From contig NZ_BAGB01000025.1 in NCBI RefSeq assembly GCF_000308615.1, forward strand, positions 62,001 to 126,000: a stretch of DNA of 64,000 bases, in the 5' to 3' direction. How positions within the stretch are numbered: position 1 is the first letter of the stretch; the number at the start of each line of letters is the position of its first letter. Below are positions 17,425-24,887 of this stretch, piece by piece. The position numbers and the translations under genes are program-made. The notes below the pieces were generated by a model. That model was not told the DNA's origin, made no database searches, and saw nothing but the letters and a program-made list of their open reading frames with translations. The DNA is from Nocardia jiangxiensis NBRC 101359. GTDB lineage: Bacteria > Actinomycetota > Actinomycetes > Mycobacteriales > Mycobacteriaceae.

Positions 17425-18144
17425 TCAGGCCTCCGGCTGGCGCTGGCCGCCGGTGCGGGATTCCTTCTCCGCCACCAGAAGATAGGCGACCATCAGTCGC
17501 TTGAGCTCGCCGACCGCGTCCTCGTGACGCAGGCCGTCCTGCACGGAGAAGTTCAGCATCGAATAGACCACGTGCACGAGCACCTGCGCCATCATCGAGC
17601 GGCGGGCGCGCGGCGTACGCGGCATCAGCGGGCGCAGCATCTGCTGCACGACCTCGGCGAACTCCTTCTCGTGGATGGTTCCCGTCGCGCGGGTGGACGG
17701 GGTGGACTGCATGGCCAGCCACACCTCGCGCCGGGACGGGTCGGTCATCCACAGATCGGCCATGTGGTCCACGAACTTGTTCATGTGCCGCAGCCAGTCC
17801 ATCGACGGGACCTCGCCGTTGAAATCCGACAGCTCGCGGGTCACCGCGACCAGATCCTGCCGGTTCAGCTCGCACACGATGACGTACTTGTTCGCGAAGA
17901 ACTGATACAGCGTGCCGATCGGCACCTCCGCGCGCGCCGCCACCTCCTCACAGGTGAACGACTCGAATCCGACCTCTACCAGCAATTCCCGGGATGCCTG
18001 CAGCAGCGCGTCGAATTTGCGTTTGCTGCGTTCCTGGGTGGGGCGGCGTCGGGGCATGAGCTCCTGTGGGTCGTCCTGCAACTCCAACGCCGGGTCCGGA
18101 CGTCGGTTCGACCTCGGGGCCGTGCGCGCTTCCACCACGTCCAC
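17425..18144 (-). CDS. TetR-family transcriptional regulator
   Basis: 239 residues. The N-terminal DNA-binding domain is RKFDALLQASRELLVEVGF, then the HTH with EEVAARAEVPIGTLYQFF (about residues 41-90); the rest is an all-helical ligand domain. GTG 18144 is the first start, but the ATG of MPRRRPTQER about 30 codons in also fits the family. The gene converges on acpS. Its position invites a role in fas/acpS control, but it does not look like FasR to me and no operator can be assigned. The 236 bp upstream show no gene. Confidence 0.85.
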   Translation of the reverse strand: MDVVEARTAPRSNRRPDPALELQDDPQELMPRRRPTQERSKRKFDALLQASRELLVEVGFESFTCEEVAARAEVPIGTLYQFFANKYVIVCELNRQDLVAVTRELSDFNGEVPSMDWLRHMNKFVDHMADLWMTDPSRREVWLAMQSTPSTRATGTIHEKEFAEVVQQMLRPLMPRTPRARRSMMAQVLVHVVYSMLNFSVQDGLRHEDAVGELKRLMVAYLLVAEKESRTGGQRQPEA

Positions 18145-18380
18145 CAGGCTAGCGGTAGCGACACGCTGATGACACGCGGCTGCGCCGTCGGATTCCGGTT
18201 TCGTTGCGGCTCACGACCCATCCGGGCCGGATGTCGTGACGAAGACATACCGAGTACGCGTGCATCCAGGCGACTCCTCTGCTCTGAACCCAGCATTCCG
18301 CGTCGTGCAGTTCCGCGCGTGATGTGCAGAGCTCGTATCGCATGAACCCGGCTTCACCGGCACGTCGAAAGGCATGATCT

Positions 18381-19691
18381 GTGGTAGCACGATCTGTGGT
18401 GACCTTCGGTGTCTGCACCGAGCGCGGCGCGGTCCACGCGGTGGCCCTGTCCGACGGGGACGGCGCCCTGTCCGACCGGCTGCTGATCCAGCGGACGTTC
18501 ACCATCGGCGACGGCAGGGTCGACCTGGCGCGGGCGGTCGAGGCCGCGCTCGAGGCGTTGGCCGAGAAGATCGACGCGGATCAGCAGATCGCCGGTGTGG
18601 CGGTCACCTACCGTGATCCGGCCGAGCGGCGCGCGATCGTGACGGGTCTGGCCGCGGGGCCCTGGCGCAGCGCGTCGATGGTCTCGGCCAAGTCCGCCCA
18701 TCTGGCTCTGGCTCGGGCGATGCCGTGGGCGAGCGAATTCGATCATCTGCTGATCTGCGAGGTGGTTCGGGAATATCAGTGCTTCTCGTTGATCTCGCCG
18801 GGGCGTGATCGGGTGGTGGCCTCGATCGCGGCGTCGGGGTCGGCGCTGAGCCAGGAGTCCCTGCGTCCGGCGGTGACCGCGGCGTGGGACCAGTTCGATG
18901 CGGCGGGTGTGCAGCCCGATGCGGTGGTGCCGATCGGCTCGCGCGCGCGCAGCTCGGTGGTGGAGGCGAGCCTGGCCGACGGATTCGATGTGCCGATCAT
19001 TGCGAGCCGGATCGGTTCGGTGGCCGCGGCGGCGGGTGCGGCGCTGGCCGTGCATCCCGAGCCCGAGGTGGAGGTCCGGCGTCCGCGGGTGTCCCGCAGT
19101 GCCGCGGCGCTGGTCACCACGGCCAGTGTGCTGGCCGGGGGATTGGTCGTGGGTGGCGTGTACGAGGCGACCTCGGATTCGCGGCCGAGCGCCGCACCCG
19201 ATCTGGCCGATGCCGCGAACACCACCCCGCAGCGGCATCGTGCGGTTCCGGCCCCGCAGCCCGCCGCACAGCCCGCTCCCGCCGGATCGCCACGGCCACA
19301 GTCGCTCTCGGGGCATTCCTCGCATTCGTCCGATGCGCCCGGTGCGGCGCCGATCGATTCGGCGGGCATGCTGTGGGGCCCGGCCGGGAGCAACCGGATG
19401 GATCAGCATCAGCAGGCCCCCCAGCTGATGAAGGTGACCCCGGGGCCGGCCGCCGCGGGCCCCTCGACCGAATTCCCCCCACTGCCCGAACCGAATTCGC
19501 CGGTGGTCGGGCCCAATCAGCAGCTGTTGTTCCCGGGCGAGGCCCCGCCGCCGGAGCTCACCTCACCGCACTTCGCGAAGTGGTGGGACAACCACTGGCG
19601 GCTGATGCTGGCGTGGGCCGCCGAACTGATGCCGCACCCGATGCCGCACTCCACGCAGCACCCGAGTCCCGACTCGGCGCAGCGCATGTGA
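18381..19691 (+). CDS. DUF7159-like single-pass membrane protein
   Basis: 436 residues from GTG 18381. Residues 1-225 form a compact domain without catalytic motifs (VVTFGVCTERGAVHAVALSD at the start, FDHLLICEVVREYQCFSLIS in the middle) and recall an actin/ASKHA-like half. A TM segment follows (about 240-261, SAAALVTTASVLAGGLVVGG), then a long Pro/Ala/Ser-rich, low-complexity outer or linker region ending MPHPMPHSTQHPSPDSAQRM. This layout is typical of mycolata proteins of the DUF7159 type; function unknown. Its last 11 bases are the first bases of the left copy of the long direct repeat, so in the ancestor this gene was probably followed directly by the terminator and bcp. Confidence 0.65.
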   Translation: MVARSVVTFGVCTERGAVHAVALSDGDGALSDRLLIQRTFTIGDGRVDLARAVEAALEALAEKIDADQQIAGVAVTYRDPAERRAIVTGLAAGPWRSASMVSAKSAHLALARAMPWASEFDHLLICEVVREYQCFSLISPGRDRVVASIAASGSALSQESLRPAVTAAWDQFDAAGVQPDAVVPIGSRARSSVVEASLADGFDVPIIASRIGSVAAAAGAALAVHPEPEVEVRRPRVSRSAAALVTTASVLAGGLVVGGVYEATSDSRPSAAPDLADAANTTPQRHRAVPAPQPAAQPAPAGSPRPQSLSGHSSHSSDAPGAAPIDSAGMLWGPAGSNRMDQHQQAPQLMKVTPGPAAAGPSTEFPPLPEPNSPVVGPNQQLLFPGEAPPPELTSPHFAKWWDNHWRLMLAWAAELMPHPMPHSTQHPSPDSAQRM

Positions 19692-19752
19692 GTTCGCGGC
19701 CGCGAAATACGTGAATGCCGGGACTCGTGGACGACGGTATTCGCGAATGATG

Positions 19753-19789
19753 GTGCGGCCCGGCCGTTTCCGGCGTCCGGGCCGCACCT
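19753..19789. terminator. Bidirectional terminator in the left repeat
   Basis: A perfect 12-bp stem, GGTGCGGCCCGG with CCGGGCCGCACC, around a 13-nt loop. It originally stood between the convergent DUF7159-like gene and bcp; the same hairpin recurs at 23088-23124 in the right repeat. Confidence 0.7.
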
Positions 19790-19804
19790 TTCGGCGCTCG
19801 CGCC

Positions 19805-19854
19805 CTACACCGACAGATCGCGGCGCGGCTTGGCCACGTGTCCGGTGGCGCGCA
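19805..19854 (-). pseudogene. Truncated duplicate of the 3' end of bcp
   Basis: The minus strand reads RATGHVAKPRRDLSV and a TAG, against RATGHVAKLRRDLSV at the end of the intact bcp at 23155. One missense change and several silent ones separate them, so the duplicate has drifted. Upstream of it the homology breaks off at 19854, exactly where the island begins. It cannot encode anything useful and serves as a scar of how the island arrived. Confidence 0.8.
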
Positions 19855-19861
19855 AAGTCTC

Positions 19862-20116
19862 TCAGCCCTCGGGGGTGTACTCAGCGTAACCACCCTGCTT
19901 GGGGAACGTCACGGCGGTGATCTCGTGCGAAGCGTCGATGAGGGCACGGATGACCTTGTGGTCCGGCCCGAGGTACGGGTTGACCGCTTCCGCCATCGCC
20001 TGCAACTGTTCACGCAACGGCGTGGAAAAGTCCCGGGGAAGCTTGCCCGGGAACTCGGGCGGGTTGTTCGGGTCTATCGGGTAGCTGACCGGGGTTATAG
20101 TCTCGTCGTCGGTCAT
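19862..20116 (-). CDS. Hypothetical protein, 84 aa (island)
   Basis: An acidic 84-residue protein, MTDDETITPVSYPIDPNNPP at the N-terminus and a C-terminal IRALIDASHEITAVTF then YAEYTPEG. The frame is open far upstream, but ATG 20116 with GAGAGGCAAGG before it is the natural start. There is no signal peptide or membrane segment. It is the last of three minus-strand genes in the island, 11 bp after the next. I do not recognise the family. Confidence 0.5.
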   Translation of the reverse strand: MTDDETITPVSYPIDPNNPPEFPGKLPRDFSTPLREQLQAMAEAVNPYLGPDHKVIRALIDASHEITAVTFPKQGGYAEYTPEG

Positions 20117-20127
20117 GGCCTTGCCTC

Positions 20128-20484
20128 TCAGAATCTTGGATGACACACGGAGGTCGGTACGTTCACGGTGCCAGACTGGTTGTCGTAGCGAAACTCGTGG
20201 CCTTGGATGCCGCCCCGGATCGAAACAGCGATCCGCCATGTACCGGCGTAGCAGGCCGCCGACACCTTGTAGTGACGCCGCCCGGCACCCCACGTCCCCG
20301 GGACGGTCGAGTCCGGTTGCGACACCGAGGCAACCTCCCACTTCCCGCCGTGCTGCCATTCGAGCGCGAGAGTAACCACATGCCGGTCCGGCGGTACGTC
20401 ACACGCTGCAACGCCTTCGCCGACTATCTGTGGTGAATAGGCAGAAGGTGTGGACGGACTGAATTCGAAATCGCAGGAATTCAA
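20128..20484 (-). CDS. Hypothetical protein, 118 aa (island)
   Basis: A beta-rich looking protein with four Cys (MNSCDF, VAACDVPP, SAACYAGTW, SVCHPRF) and the pattern TLALEWQHGGKWEVASVS. These could form disulfides if exported, yet no signal peptide is seen after the only available start (TTG 20484), and a stop lies close upstream in the frame. A frameshift or an unseen start is possible. It sits between two other short minus-strand genes. Function unknown. Confidence 0.4.
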   Translation of the reverse strand: MNSCDFEFSPSTPSAYSPQIVGEGVAACDVPPDRHVVTLALEWQHGGKWEVASVSQPDSTVPGTWGAGRRHYKVSAACYAGTWRIAVSIRGGIQGHEFRYDNQSGTVNVPTSVCHPRF

Positions 20485-20505
20485 CGAAGGCCGGACACAG
20501 CCCCA

Positions 20506-20769
20506 TCACGCGGGCTCCGTCTCGTCGTCGACAAGCGTGCGCTCCTGCGTCTCCTCACCAGGACCGATCGTGCGAGCGTCGTTATAGGACTGTCGGGGGT
20601 GGTACTCCAGGTACACCCCTACGCCCGGTTCGTCTCCCGGGTGCTCCTGTATCTCGAACACGCCACCCGGAAACGTGTAAAGCCTTGAACGCGTGTCTGT
20701 TTCGTCTCCTGGGCGAGTCCGATCGGAGATCGGCTCACCGGAGGGAACTCCGTTCCCGTTTGTGCTCAT
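20506..20769 (-). CDS. Hypothetical acidic protein, 87 aa (island)
   Basis: Starts at ATG 20769 (MSTNGNGVPSGEPISDRT) with AGGGG upstream; the frame is open further but without a better start. The middle has LYTFPGGVFEIQEHPGDEP and VYLEYHPRQSYNDAR, and the end is a run of acidic residues (EETQERTLVDDETEPA). It is soluble. It is the first gene of the island's minus-strand set and diverges from the 20987 gene across 217 bp that must hold promoters for both directions. Confidence 0.5.
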   Translation of the reverse strand: MSTNGNGVPSGEPISDRTRPGDETDTRSRLYTFPGGVFEIQEHPGDEPGVGVYLEYHPRQSYNDARTIGPGEETQERTLVDDETEPA

Positions 20770-20986
20770 CTCGACCCCTGTAGTCGGCCAGTGGAAGGCA
20801 ACCCGGGGCCGGGTCTCTCTCACCAGCCCCGGGCGCTGGTTCGAAGCTACGAAGCGTCTGCCGATCAGGTCTACAAGCTTGCGGAAACTTGCATAATATG
20901 TCTGATCTGGCTATTTTCGGCAGCGAACGGCGGCATCATAGAGAGCGGCAGCGCAAGCAGTCGCAAGTAACAAAGCAGGAGCCACC

Positions 20987-21316
20987 ATGACCCGCTTAAA
21001 GTTCCTCGGCAAGGGAGGGTCCGACAAGAGCGGATGCCCCACTCTGTATGCCACTGACCACGACACGTACGTAGTGCAGGCTTGGAAGACCGACCGAACG
21101 GGAACGGTCGAGGTGCCACACCTGCTGCTTGGGTTCGTCCTGCCGGATACCTTCATCGGTGCGGAGTTGATCGACTCTGGTCGAGGTACGTTCTTCGTCA
21201 GCGGTAATCCTGTGACAGATAGCGAGACGCTGGAACAAATGACATTCGAACCGAACGAGACAGCCGTTGAAGTTGCCAAATCCCGGAGGACTTACTATGG
21301 AATTTCGCCCCGCTGA
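20987..21316 (+). CDS. Small conserved protein of XRE/DUF6879 modules, 109 aa
   Basis: The N-terminus MTRLKFLGKGGSDKSGCPTL followed by YATDHDTYVVQAWK recalls short proteins I associate with DUF5753-type regulators in Streptomyces and Nocardia; that association is memory, not a search. An AGGAG box precedes ATG 20987. Its 3' end overlaps the DUF6879 gene by 20 bp, and with the XRE gene it forms a tight three-gene operon. No catalytic motif is visible. It could be the effector or partner of the module. Confidence 0.6.
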   Translation: MTRLKFLGKGGSDKSGCPTLYATDHDTYVVQAWKTDRTGTVEVPHLLLGFVLPDTFIGAELIDSGRGTFFVSGNPVTDSETLEQMTFEPNETAVEVAKSRRTYYGISPR

Positions 21317-21821
21317 CACATGGCTGCATTTGTTCGATGAATGCCGCCGGTCAGCGTTTCATATGGAGGTTCGAGACTCCTATGCGGAGCCCAGCGAATC
21401 GGAACCGCTTCGGCGGTTCCTCCGAGGCGAATCCGGAGACTACGATAAAAGCGATTGGACGAGCCTTATCCGGGGAATGACCTCGCGGGACGTCGTTGTG
21501 AGTCGTATTCGCGTCATCACGGAGCCGCACAGCGATTATCAACGGTGGTTACTGTCCGTCACTGGTGAAAGTGTCGATGCTGGTGAAGACATTCGGTATA
21601 TCGGGAGAAGTTCAGTAGATCCGTTGCTTGTTCCTGCGGATGATTGGTGGATTTTCGATGACGAACTAGTAGCGTTCAACCTCTCCGATACTGACGGAAA
21701 ACCGGCCGGGGCAGCAATCACAACCGACCCCGGCATCGTGACTCGGTGCCGGAACGTCAAAGAAACACTCTGGCCGTTGTCCACGAAGTTCTACGACTAT
21801 TACACCGAACGGGTGAAGTGA
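21297..21821 (+). CDS. DUF6879 family protein
   Basis: 174 residues. Motifs fit DUF6879: FRPADTWLHLFDECRRSAFH at the start, YAEPSESEPLRRFLRGE, VVVSRIRVITEPHSDYQRW, GEDIRYI and DDWWIFDDELVAFNL. ATG 21297 has a clear CGGAGGA six bases upstream and lies inside the preceding gene. Its TGA overlaps the GTG of the XRE gene (GTGA). DUF6879 genes regularly sit beside XRE-DUF5753 regulators in actinomycetes; the biochemical role is not known to me. Confidence 0.8.
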   Translation: MEFRPADTWLHLFDECRRSAFHMEVRDSYAEPSESEPLRRFLRGESGDYDKSDWTSLIRGMTSRDVVVSRIRVITEPHSDYQRWLLSVTGESVDAGEDIRYIGRSSVDPLLVPADDWWIFDDELVAFNLSDTDGKPAGAAITTDPGIVTRCRNVKETLWPLSTKFYDYYTERVK

Positions 21822-22663
21822 CCAGTTCAGTTCAGGAGGCGCGCGAGGCTTTCGGTCTGAGACTGAGAGAAATCCGAAGGAATTCAGGAGTTTCAGGCCG
21901 GGAGCTTGCCGCTCACCTCCATGTTCACGAATCGAAGATCAGCCGTATCGAGCACGGTAAGGCAACCCCGAGTGCCGCAGTCCTGCGTGCGTATTGTCAG
22001 ATCTGCAACGCCAATGGCGAGTTACCGGAACTCTTGGCGACTTTGAACCATCTCCAAACCATGTACATGGAATGGAGAAAACTTCTCGGGTCCGGCGTGA
22101 AGCGCGGTCAGCAACTCGTCATGAAAAACGAGTCGAGCGCTGAACTGATACGCAATTACGAAAGTCAGATTATTCCGGGACTTCTACAGACAGCCGCTTA
22201 CGCCGAAGCCAAGCTTCGCCGCGTGATCGAATTCTATCACCTCCCGGACGACTTGGACGCCGGAGTTATTGCTCGGATGGAGCGTCAGCAGATCCTCTAT
22301 AAACGTGGCCGGAGATTTCATTTCATAATCAGCGAGAAATCTTTGTATACGACTGTCGGCGACGACTCGGTAATGACAGGCCAATTGGATCGACTGCTTT
22401 CCATAATAGGAATGCCGAACCTTACGCTCGGTATCGTCCCGCTCACGGCGGAGGCCCTGGTGGTTATCGAAGCCTTCATGATGTTCGATACGCGAGTGGT
22501 CAAGGTAGAGGGTCACACTGCGGAACTCTCGATTACCCAACCGCGCGAGATAGCCGAATACGGCCGGGCGTTCGATACCCTCGCCGGACAGTCCGTCACC
22601 GGGGATGCTGCCCGGACCCTGATCCGCCGGGCGCTCACGGTCCGGACCGAAGCGGCCGAGTAG
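21818..22663 (+). CDS. XRE-family regulator with C-terminal DUF5753 (Scr1-type antitoxin-like)
   Basis: 281 residues from GTG 21818, which overlaps the preceding stop. A HTH_XRE domain at about residues 10-68 has LRLREIRRNSGVSGRELAAH and ESKISRIEHGKATP. The DUF5753 domain (about 95-275) has SSAELIRNYESQIIPGLLQT, YAEAKL, VIARMERQQILY and ends GQSVTGDAARTLIRRAL. Such proteins are called TA-system antitoxin-like regulators (Scr1 family) and usually control their small neighbours. Here the likely targets are the two genes it is coupled to. Confidence 0.85.
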   Translation: MTSSVQEAREAFGLRLREIRRNSGVSGRELAAHLHVHESKISRIEHGKATPSAAVLRAYCQICNANGELPELLATLNHLQTMYMEWRKLLGSGVKRGQQLVMKNESSAELIRNYESQIIPGLLQTAAYAEAKLRRVIEFYHLPDDLDAGVIARMERQQILYKRGRRFHFIISEKSLYTTVGDDSVMTGQLDRLLSIIGMPNLTLGIVPLTAEALVVIEAFMMFDTRVVKVEGHTAELSITQPREIAEYGRAFDTLAGQSVTGDAARTLIRRALTVRTEAAE

Positions 22664-22702
22664 GTCAGTCCGGACCAGTCCGGGGCTGACCGCTGGATAC
22701 AG

Positions 22703-22972
22703 TCACAGGTGCCTGTGGTTTGGGATATCGACCCAGCGGCCGACAGTGCCGGAATCCATCAGACGCGATTCGTTCGGCCAAAGCTTCACAGAGACCTTCC
22801 GGGTTGCCGAGCCGGCACCGCCCCGGCGCATCTCGGCCAGTCGTTCAGACGCCAATTGGATTGCCGCCGATTTGGTTTCAGTGGTGTGCCCGATACGCAG
22901 CGTTCCGTCGTAATAGTTCCGACCTGGTTCATACGCGGTACCGACCAAGTGCCGCGATACGGCTCGGCTCAT
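22703..22972 (-). CDS. Hypothetical protein, 89 aa (island)
   Basis: From ATG 22972 the reading is MSRAVSRHLVGTAYEPGRNY then YDGTLRIGHTTETKSAAIQL, ASERLAEMRRGGAGSATRKV and a basic C-terminus ending VDIPNHRHL. The frame continues upstream through the right repeat, but that part looks non-coding. It ends 39 bp after the convergent XRE gene. Predicted soluble and basic; family unknown. Confidence 0.45.
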   Translation of the reverse strand: MSRAVSRHLVGTAYEPGRNYYDGTLRIGHTTETKSAAIQLASERLAEMRRGGAGSATRKVSVKLWPNESRLMDSGTVGRWVDIPNHRHL

Positions 22973-23021
22973 GGCAGATGAACATAAGACCTGACGGACC
23001 GTTATGCGGGGTAGACGGGTA

Positions 23022-23204
23022 AGCGCATGTGAGCCTGCGGCCGCGAGATACGTGGATGCCTCGTGGACGACGGCATTCGCGAATGACGGTGCGGCCCGGT
23101 CGTTTCCGGTGTCCGGGCCGCACCATTCCTTCCGCTCGATGCGATGCCGGGCCGCTACACCGACAGATCGCGCCGCAGCTTGGCCACGTGGCCGGTGGCC
23201 CGCA
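23022..23204. repeat. Right copy of the ~175-bp direct repeat
   Basis: This is the partner of 19681-19854, in direct orientation. It begins with the AGCGCATGTGAG that elsewhere ends the DUF7159-like gene, but the coding sequence upstream of that point is absent here, so the start of this copy is an orphan piece of that gene's 3' end. Its other end is the true 3' end of bcp. The two copies bracket 19855-23021. Confidence 0.85.
23088..23124. terminator. Terminator in the right repeat, after bcp
   Basis: The same 12-bp stem GGTGCGGCCCGG/CCGGGCCGCACC as at 19753-19789, with a loop of equal length and a few changes in the loop. It lies 30 bp after the bcp stop and should end bcp transcripts. Confidence 0.7.
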
Positions 23205-23628
23205 CGTTGTACTGCGCCACCGCGATCTTGCCCTCCTCGTCGACCAGGAAGGTCGAGCGGATCACGCCGGTGATCTTCTTGCCGTACATGGTTTTCTCGC
23301 CGTAGGCGCCCCATGCGGTGAGCACCTCGCGGTCCGGATCGGACAGCAGCGGGAAGGTGAGCTTCTCGTTGTCGCGGAATTTTGCGAGTTTGGCCGGTTT
23401 GTCCGGCGAGATGCCGACCACTTCGATGCCCGCGCCGCCGAGTTCGGCCAGATTGTCGCGGAAGTCGCAGGCCTGCTTCGTGCAGCCGGGCGTGCTGGCT
23501 GCCGGGTAGAAGTAGACGATCACCTTGCGGCCGTGGTAGTCGGCCAGGGACACCGGCTTACCGTCGGCGTCGGGAAGGGTGAAGCCGGGCGCGATATCGC
23601 CCGGAGCGAGCCGGGAGTTCTCGGTCAT
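23155..23628 (-). CDS. bcp: Thioredoxin-dependent peroxiredoxin (BCP type)
   Basis: 157 residues from ATG 23628. It reduces H2O2 and organic peroxides with thioredoxin as electron donor. Motifs are DIAPGFTLPDADG, YFYPAASTPGCTKQACDFRD with peroxidatic Cys49 and resolving Cys54 (the five-residue spacing of the atypical two-Cys BCP group), GISPDKPAKLAKF and IRSTFLVDEEGKI. The last 50 bp are duplicated at 19805-19854. The start lies 132 bp from the divergent DUF3618 gene. Confidence 0.95.
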   Translation of the reverse strand: MTENSRLAPGDIAPGFTLPDADGKPVSLADYHGRKVIVYFYPAASTPGCTKQACDFRDNLAELGGAGIEVVGISPDKPAKLAKFRDNEKLTFPLLSDPDREVLTAWGAYGEKTMYGKKITGVIRSTFLVDEEGKIAVAQYNVRATGHVAKLRRDLSV

Positions 23629-23760
23629 GCCAGCACGGTAGCTCACTCGCGGGCGGGTCGGGGCCGCAGCCGGGTAGCGGAGGCGTCGGCGATATCGCGG
23701 CGGCGGATAGACTCCACGGCAGCGACGCACGCCCACCGTACGAATCACAGGAGACACAAC

Positions 23761-23985
23761 GTGGCGAAGGATACCGAGAGCATCGAGCGGGAGATCGAAG
23801 CCGCGCGCAACCGGCTCGCGAACACACTCGATGAGCTCGCCGTTCGGGCCGACCCGCAGCGGATCGCCGACAAGACCAAACACGCGGTGCTCGCGAAGTT
23901 GAACGAGCCCAAGGTGAAATACGGCCTCATCGGCGCGGGCGCCGTGGTCGTGGCCGTGACGCTGGTGAAGATCTTCCGCCGCTGA
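23761..23985 (+). CDS. DUF3618 family protein
   Basis: 74 residues from GTG 23761 with AGGAG ten bases upstream. The amphipathic ESIEREIEAARNRLANTLDE then VRADPQRIADKTK is the DUF3618 signature, followed by a single C-terminal TM helix (YGLIGAGAVVVAVTLVKIF) and a basic end. These small tail-anchored proteins are widespread in mycolata with no assigned function. A strong bidirectional hairpin follows. Confidence 0.9.
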   Translation: MAKDTESIEREIEAARNRLANTLDELAVRADPQRIADKTKHAVLAKLNEPKVKYGLIGAGAVVVAVTLVKIFRR

Positions 23986-24008
23986 GAAATATCGGGCCCG
24001 AAAAACGA

Positions 24009-24041
24009 ACACCCGGTGTGGCATTGCGCCACACCGGGTGT
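24009..24041. terminator. Bidirectional terminator
   Basis: A perfect 14-bp stem ACACCCGGTGTGGC with GCCACACCGGGTGT around a 5-nt loop, flanked by A-rich sequence on the left and TTTT on the right. It serves the convergent DUF3618 and Excalibur genes. Confidence 0.85.
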
Positions 24042-24059
24042 CGAGTTTTCCGGGCCGGA

Positions 24060-24371
24060 TTACTGCGTCGGGCAAGCCATTCCGGTGCCGTCCGGGTCCA
24101 GGTACGGGGCGTAGCCCGGCTCGCCGCGGAACAGCGGCGCCTTGCCAGCCTTGCGGACCTCGTCGCAGTTCTTGTACACATGGCCGCCTGCGGAGCCGGT
24201 CTGGGTCAGACCCGCCGATCCGGTGGAGCCGACCAGGTCGTCGATGCTCGAAGACCCGGTGCCCGCCGAGCCCGACGGGATGTTGGGGCTTCCGGCAGAT
24301 GCGGAGGGGGCCAGCGGGGCGGCGAGTGCCAAGCCCGTGCCCACGATCACGATGAGCCTGCGAACGTTCAT
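24060..24371 (-). CDS. Secreted Excalibur calcium-binding domain protein
   Basis: 103 residues. It has a Sec signal peptide (MNVRRLIVIVGTGLALAAP, cleavage after PSASA), a Gly/Ser-rich linker (about 27-63), then the Excalibur domain: YKNCDEVRKAGKAPLFRGEP and YLDPDGTGMAC, an EF-hand-like DxDGxGxxC loop with two Cys. It is expected outside the membrane and may bind Ca2+. The function of such domains is not settled. A 173-bp gap without recognisable content separates it from the next gene. Confidence 0.9.
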   Translation of the reverse strand: MNVRRLIVIVGTGLALAAPLAPSASAGSPNIPSGSAGTGSSSIDDLVGSTGSAGLTQTGSAGGHVYKNCDEVRKAGKAPLFRGEPGYAPYLDPDGTGMACPTQ

Positions 24372-24544
24372 GTATTCCTCGATAGTAGCTACGGATGATT
24401 GGGGCGGGACCCGACCGGCACTCCCCGTGGTGCTCGGGCCGGGCTTGCGAGTCTACTGTTCTGATGGCGTGCGCCGTTGTCAACCTGGTGTCGCGAGTGC
24501 GCCCGAATCTCCCAGCCGGTTCCCAGGGTGCGAGGGCGCCGAGT

Positions 24545-24886
24545 TCAGCCCTCGGACGGGCCGGGCGGGGGCGCGTGCCACGGCGTGACCGGCGGTTTCA
24601 CCCAGAGAATCTTTTCGTCGGAGTAGCTGCGTTGCGCCGCAGGGTGATTCGGGTGGCGCTGCGCCCAGGCGTCTTTCTCGTCGAGTAATTGTGCTGTCCG
24701 GGACCAGGTTTCGTCGGTGCTCGGGGGATTGGTGTCCGCGGCGCGGGCGAGTTTGCGGCGGGTTGCCGGGGACAACGCCAGGAGTTCGGCGCCGGTGATG
24801 TCGCGCTGCCAGATGTAAGCCGCCAGGCGGCGCGCCTTCTCGGCGCGGCCCTTGGCGGCGAAGTCGGTGTGCGCGTAGTCGGCCAT
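24545..24886 (-). CDS. Hypothetical protein, 113 aa, downstream of the response regulator
   Basis: ATG 24886 lies one base after the stop of the NarL-type regulator, so the two are cotranscribed and coupled. The protein is helical and polar: MADYAHTDFAAKGRAEKARR, AYIWQRDITGAELLALSPAT, RKLARAADTNPPS, and a Pro-rich end VKPPVTPWHAPPPGPSEG. No membrane segment. The family is not recognised; the context suggests a role in the signalling pair's regulon. Confidence 0.65.
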   Translation of the reverse strand: MADYAHTDFAAKGRAEKARRLAAYIWQRDITGAELLALSPATRRKLARAADTNPPSTDETWSRTAQLLDEKDAWAQRHPNHPAAQRSYSDEKILWVKPPVTPWHAPPPGPSEG

Positions 24887-24887
24887 C

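Larger units (their letters stand above)
19681..19854. repeat. Left copy of a ~175-bp direct repeat bounding a 3.2-kb island
   Basis: This stretch aligns in the same orientation with 23022-23204. Both begin AGCGCATGTGAG and share GCGGCCGCGA, CTCGTGGACGACGG, ATTCGCGAATGA, a GGTGCGGCCCGG hairpin and the last 50 bp of the bcp coding region. By eye the alignable parts are about 90% identical, with short gaps and one variable strip of 15-30 bp. Similarity stops on both sides. The copy contains the end of the DUF7159-like gene, a terminator and a dead bcp 3' end. Confidence 0.85.

Noticed and set aside
17425..18144. This TetR as FasR
   Set aside because: Position near fas is suggestive, but the N-terminal sequence does not resemble the mycobacterial FasR I remember, and the gene is convergent with acpS with no operator evidence.
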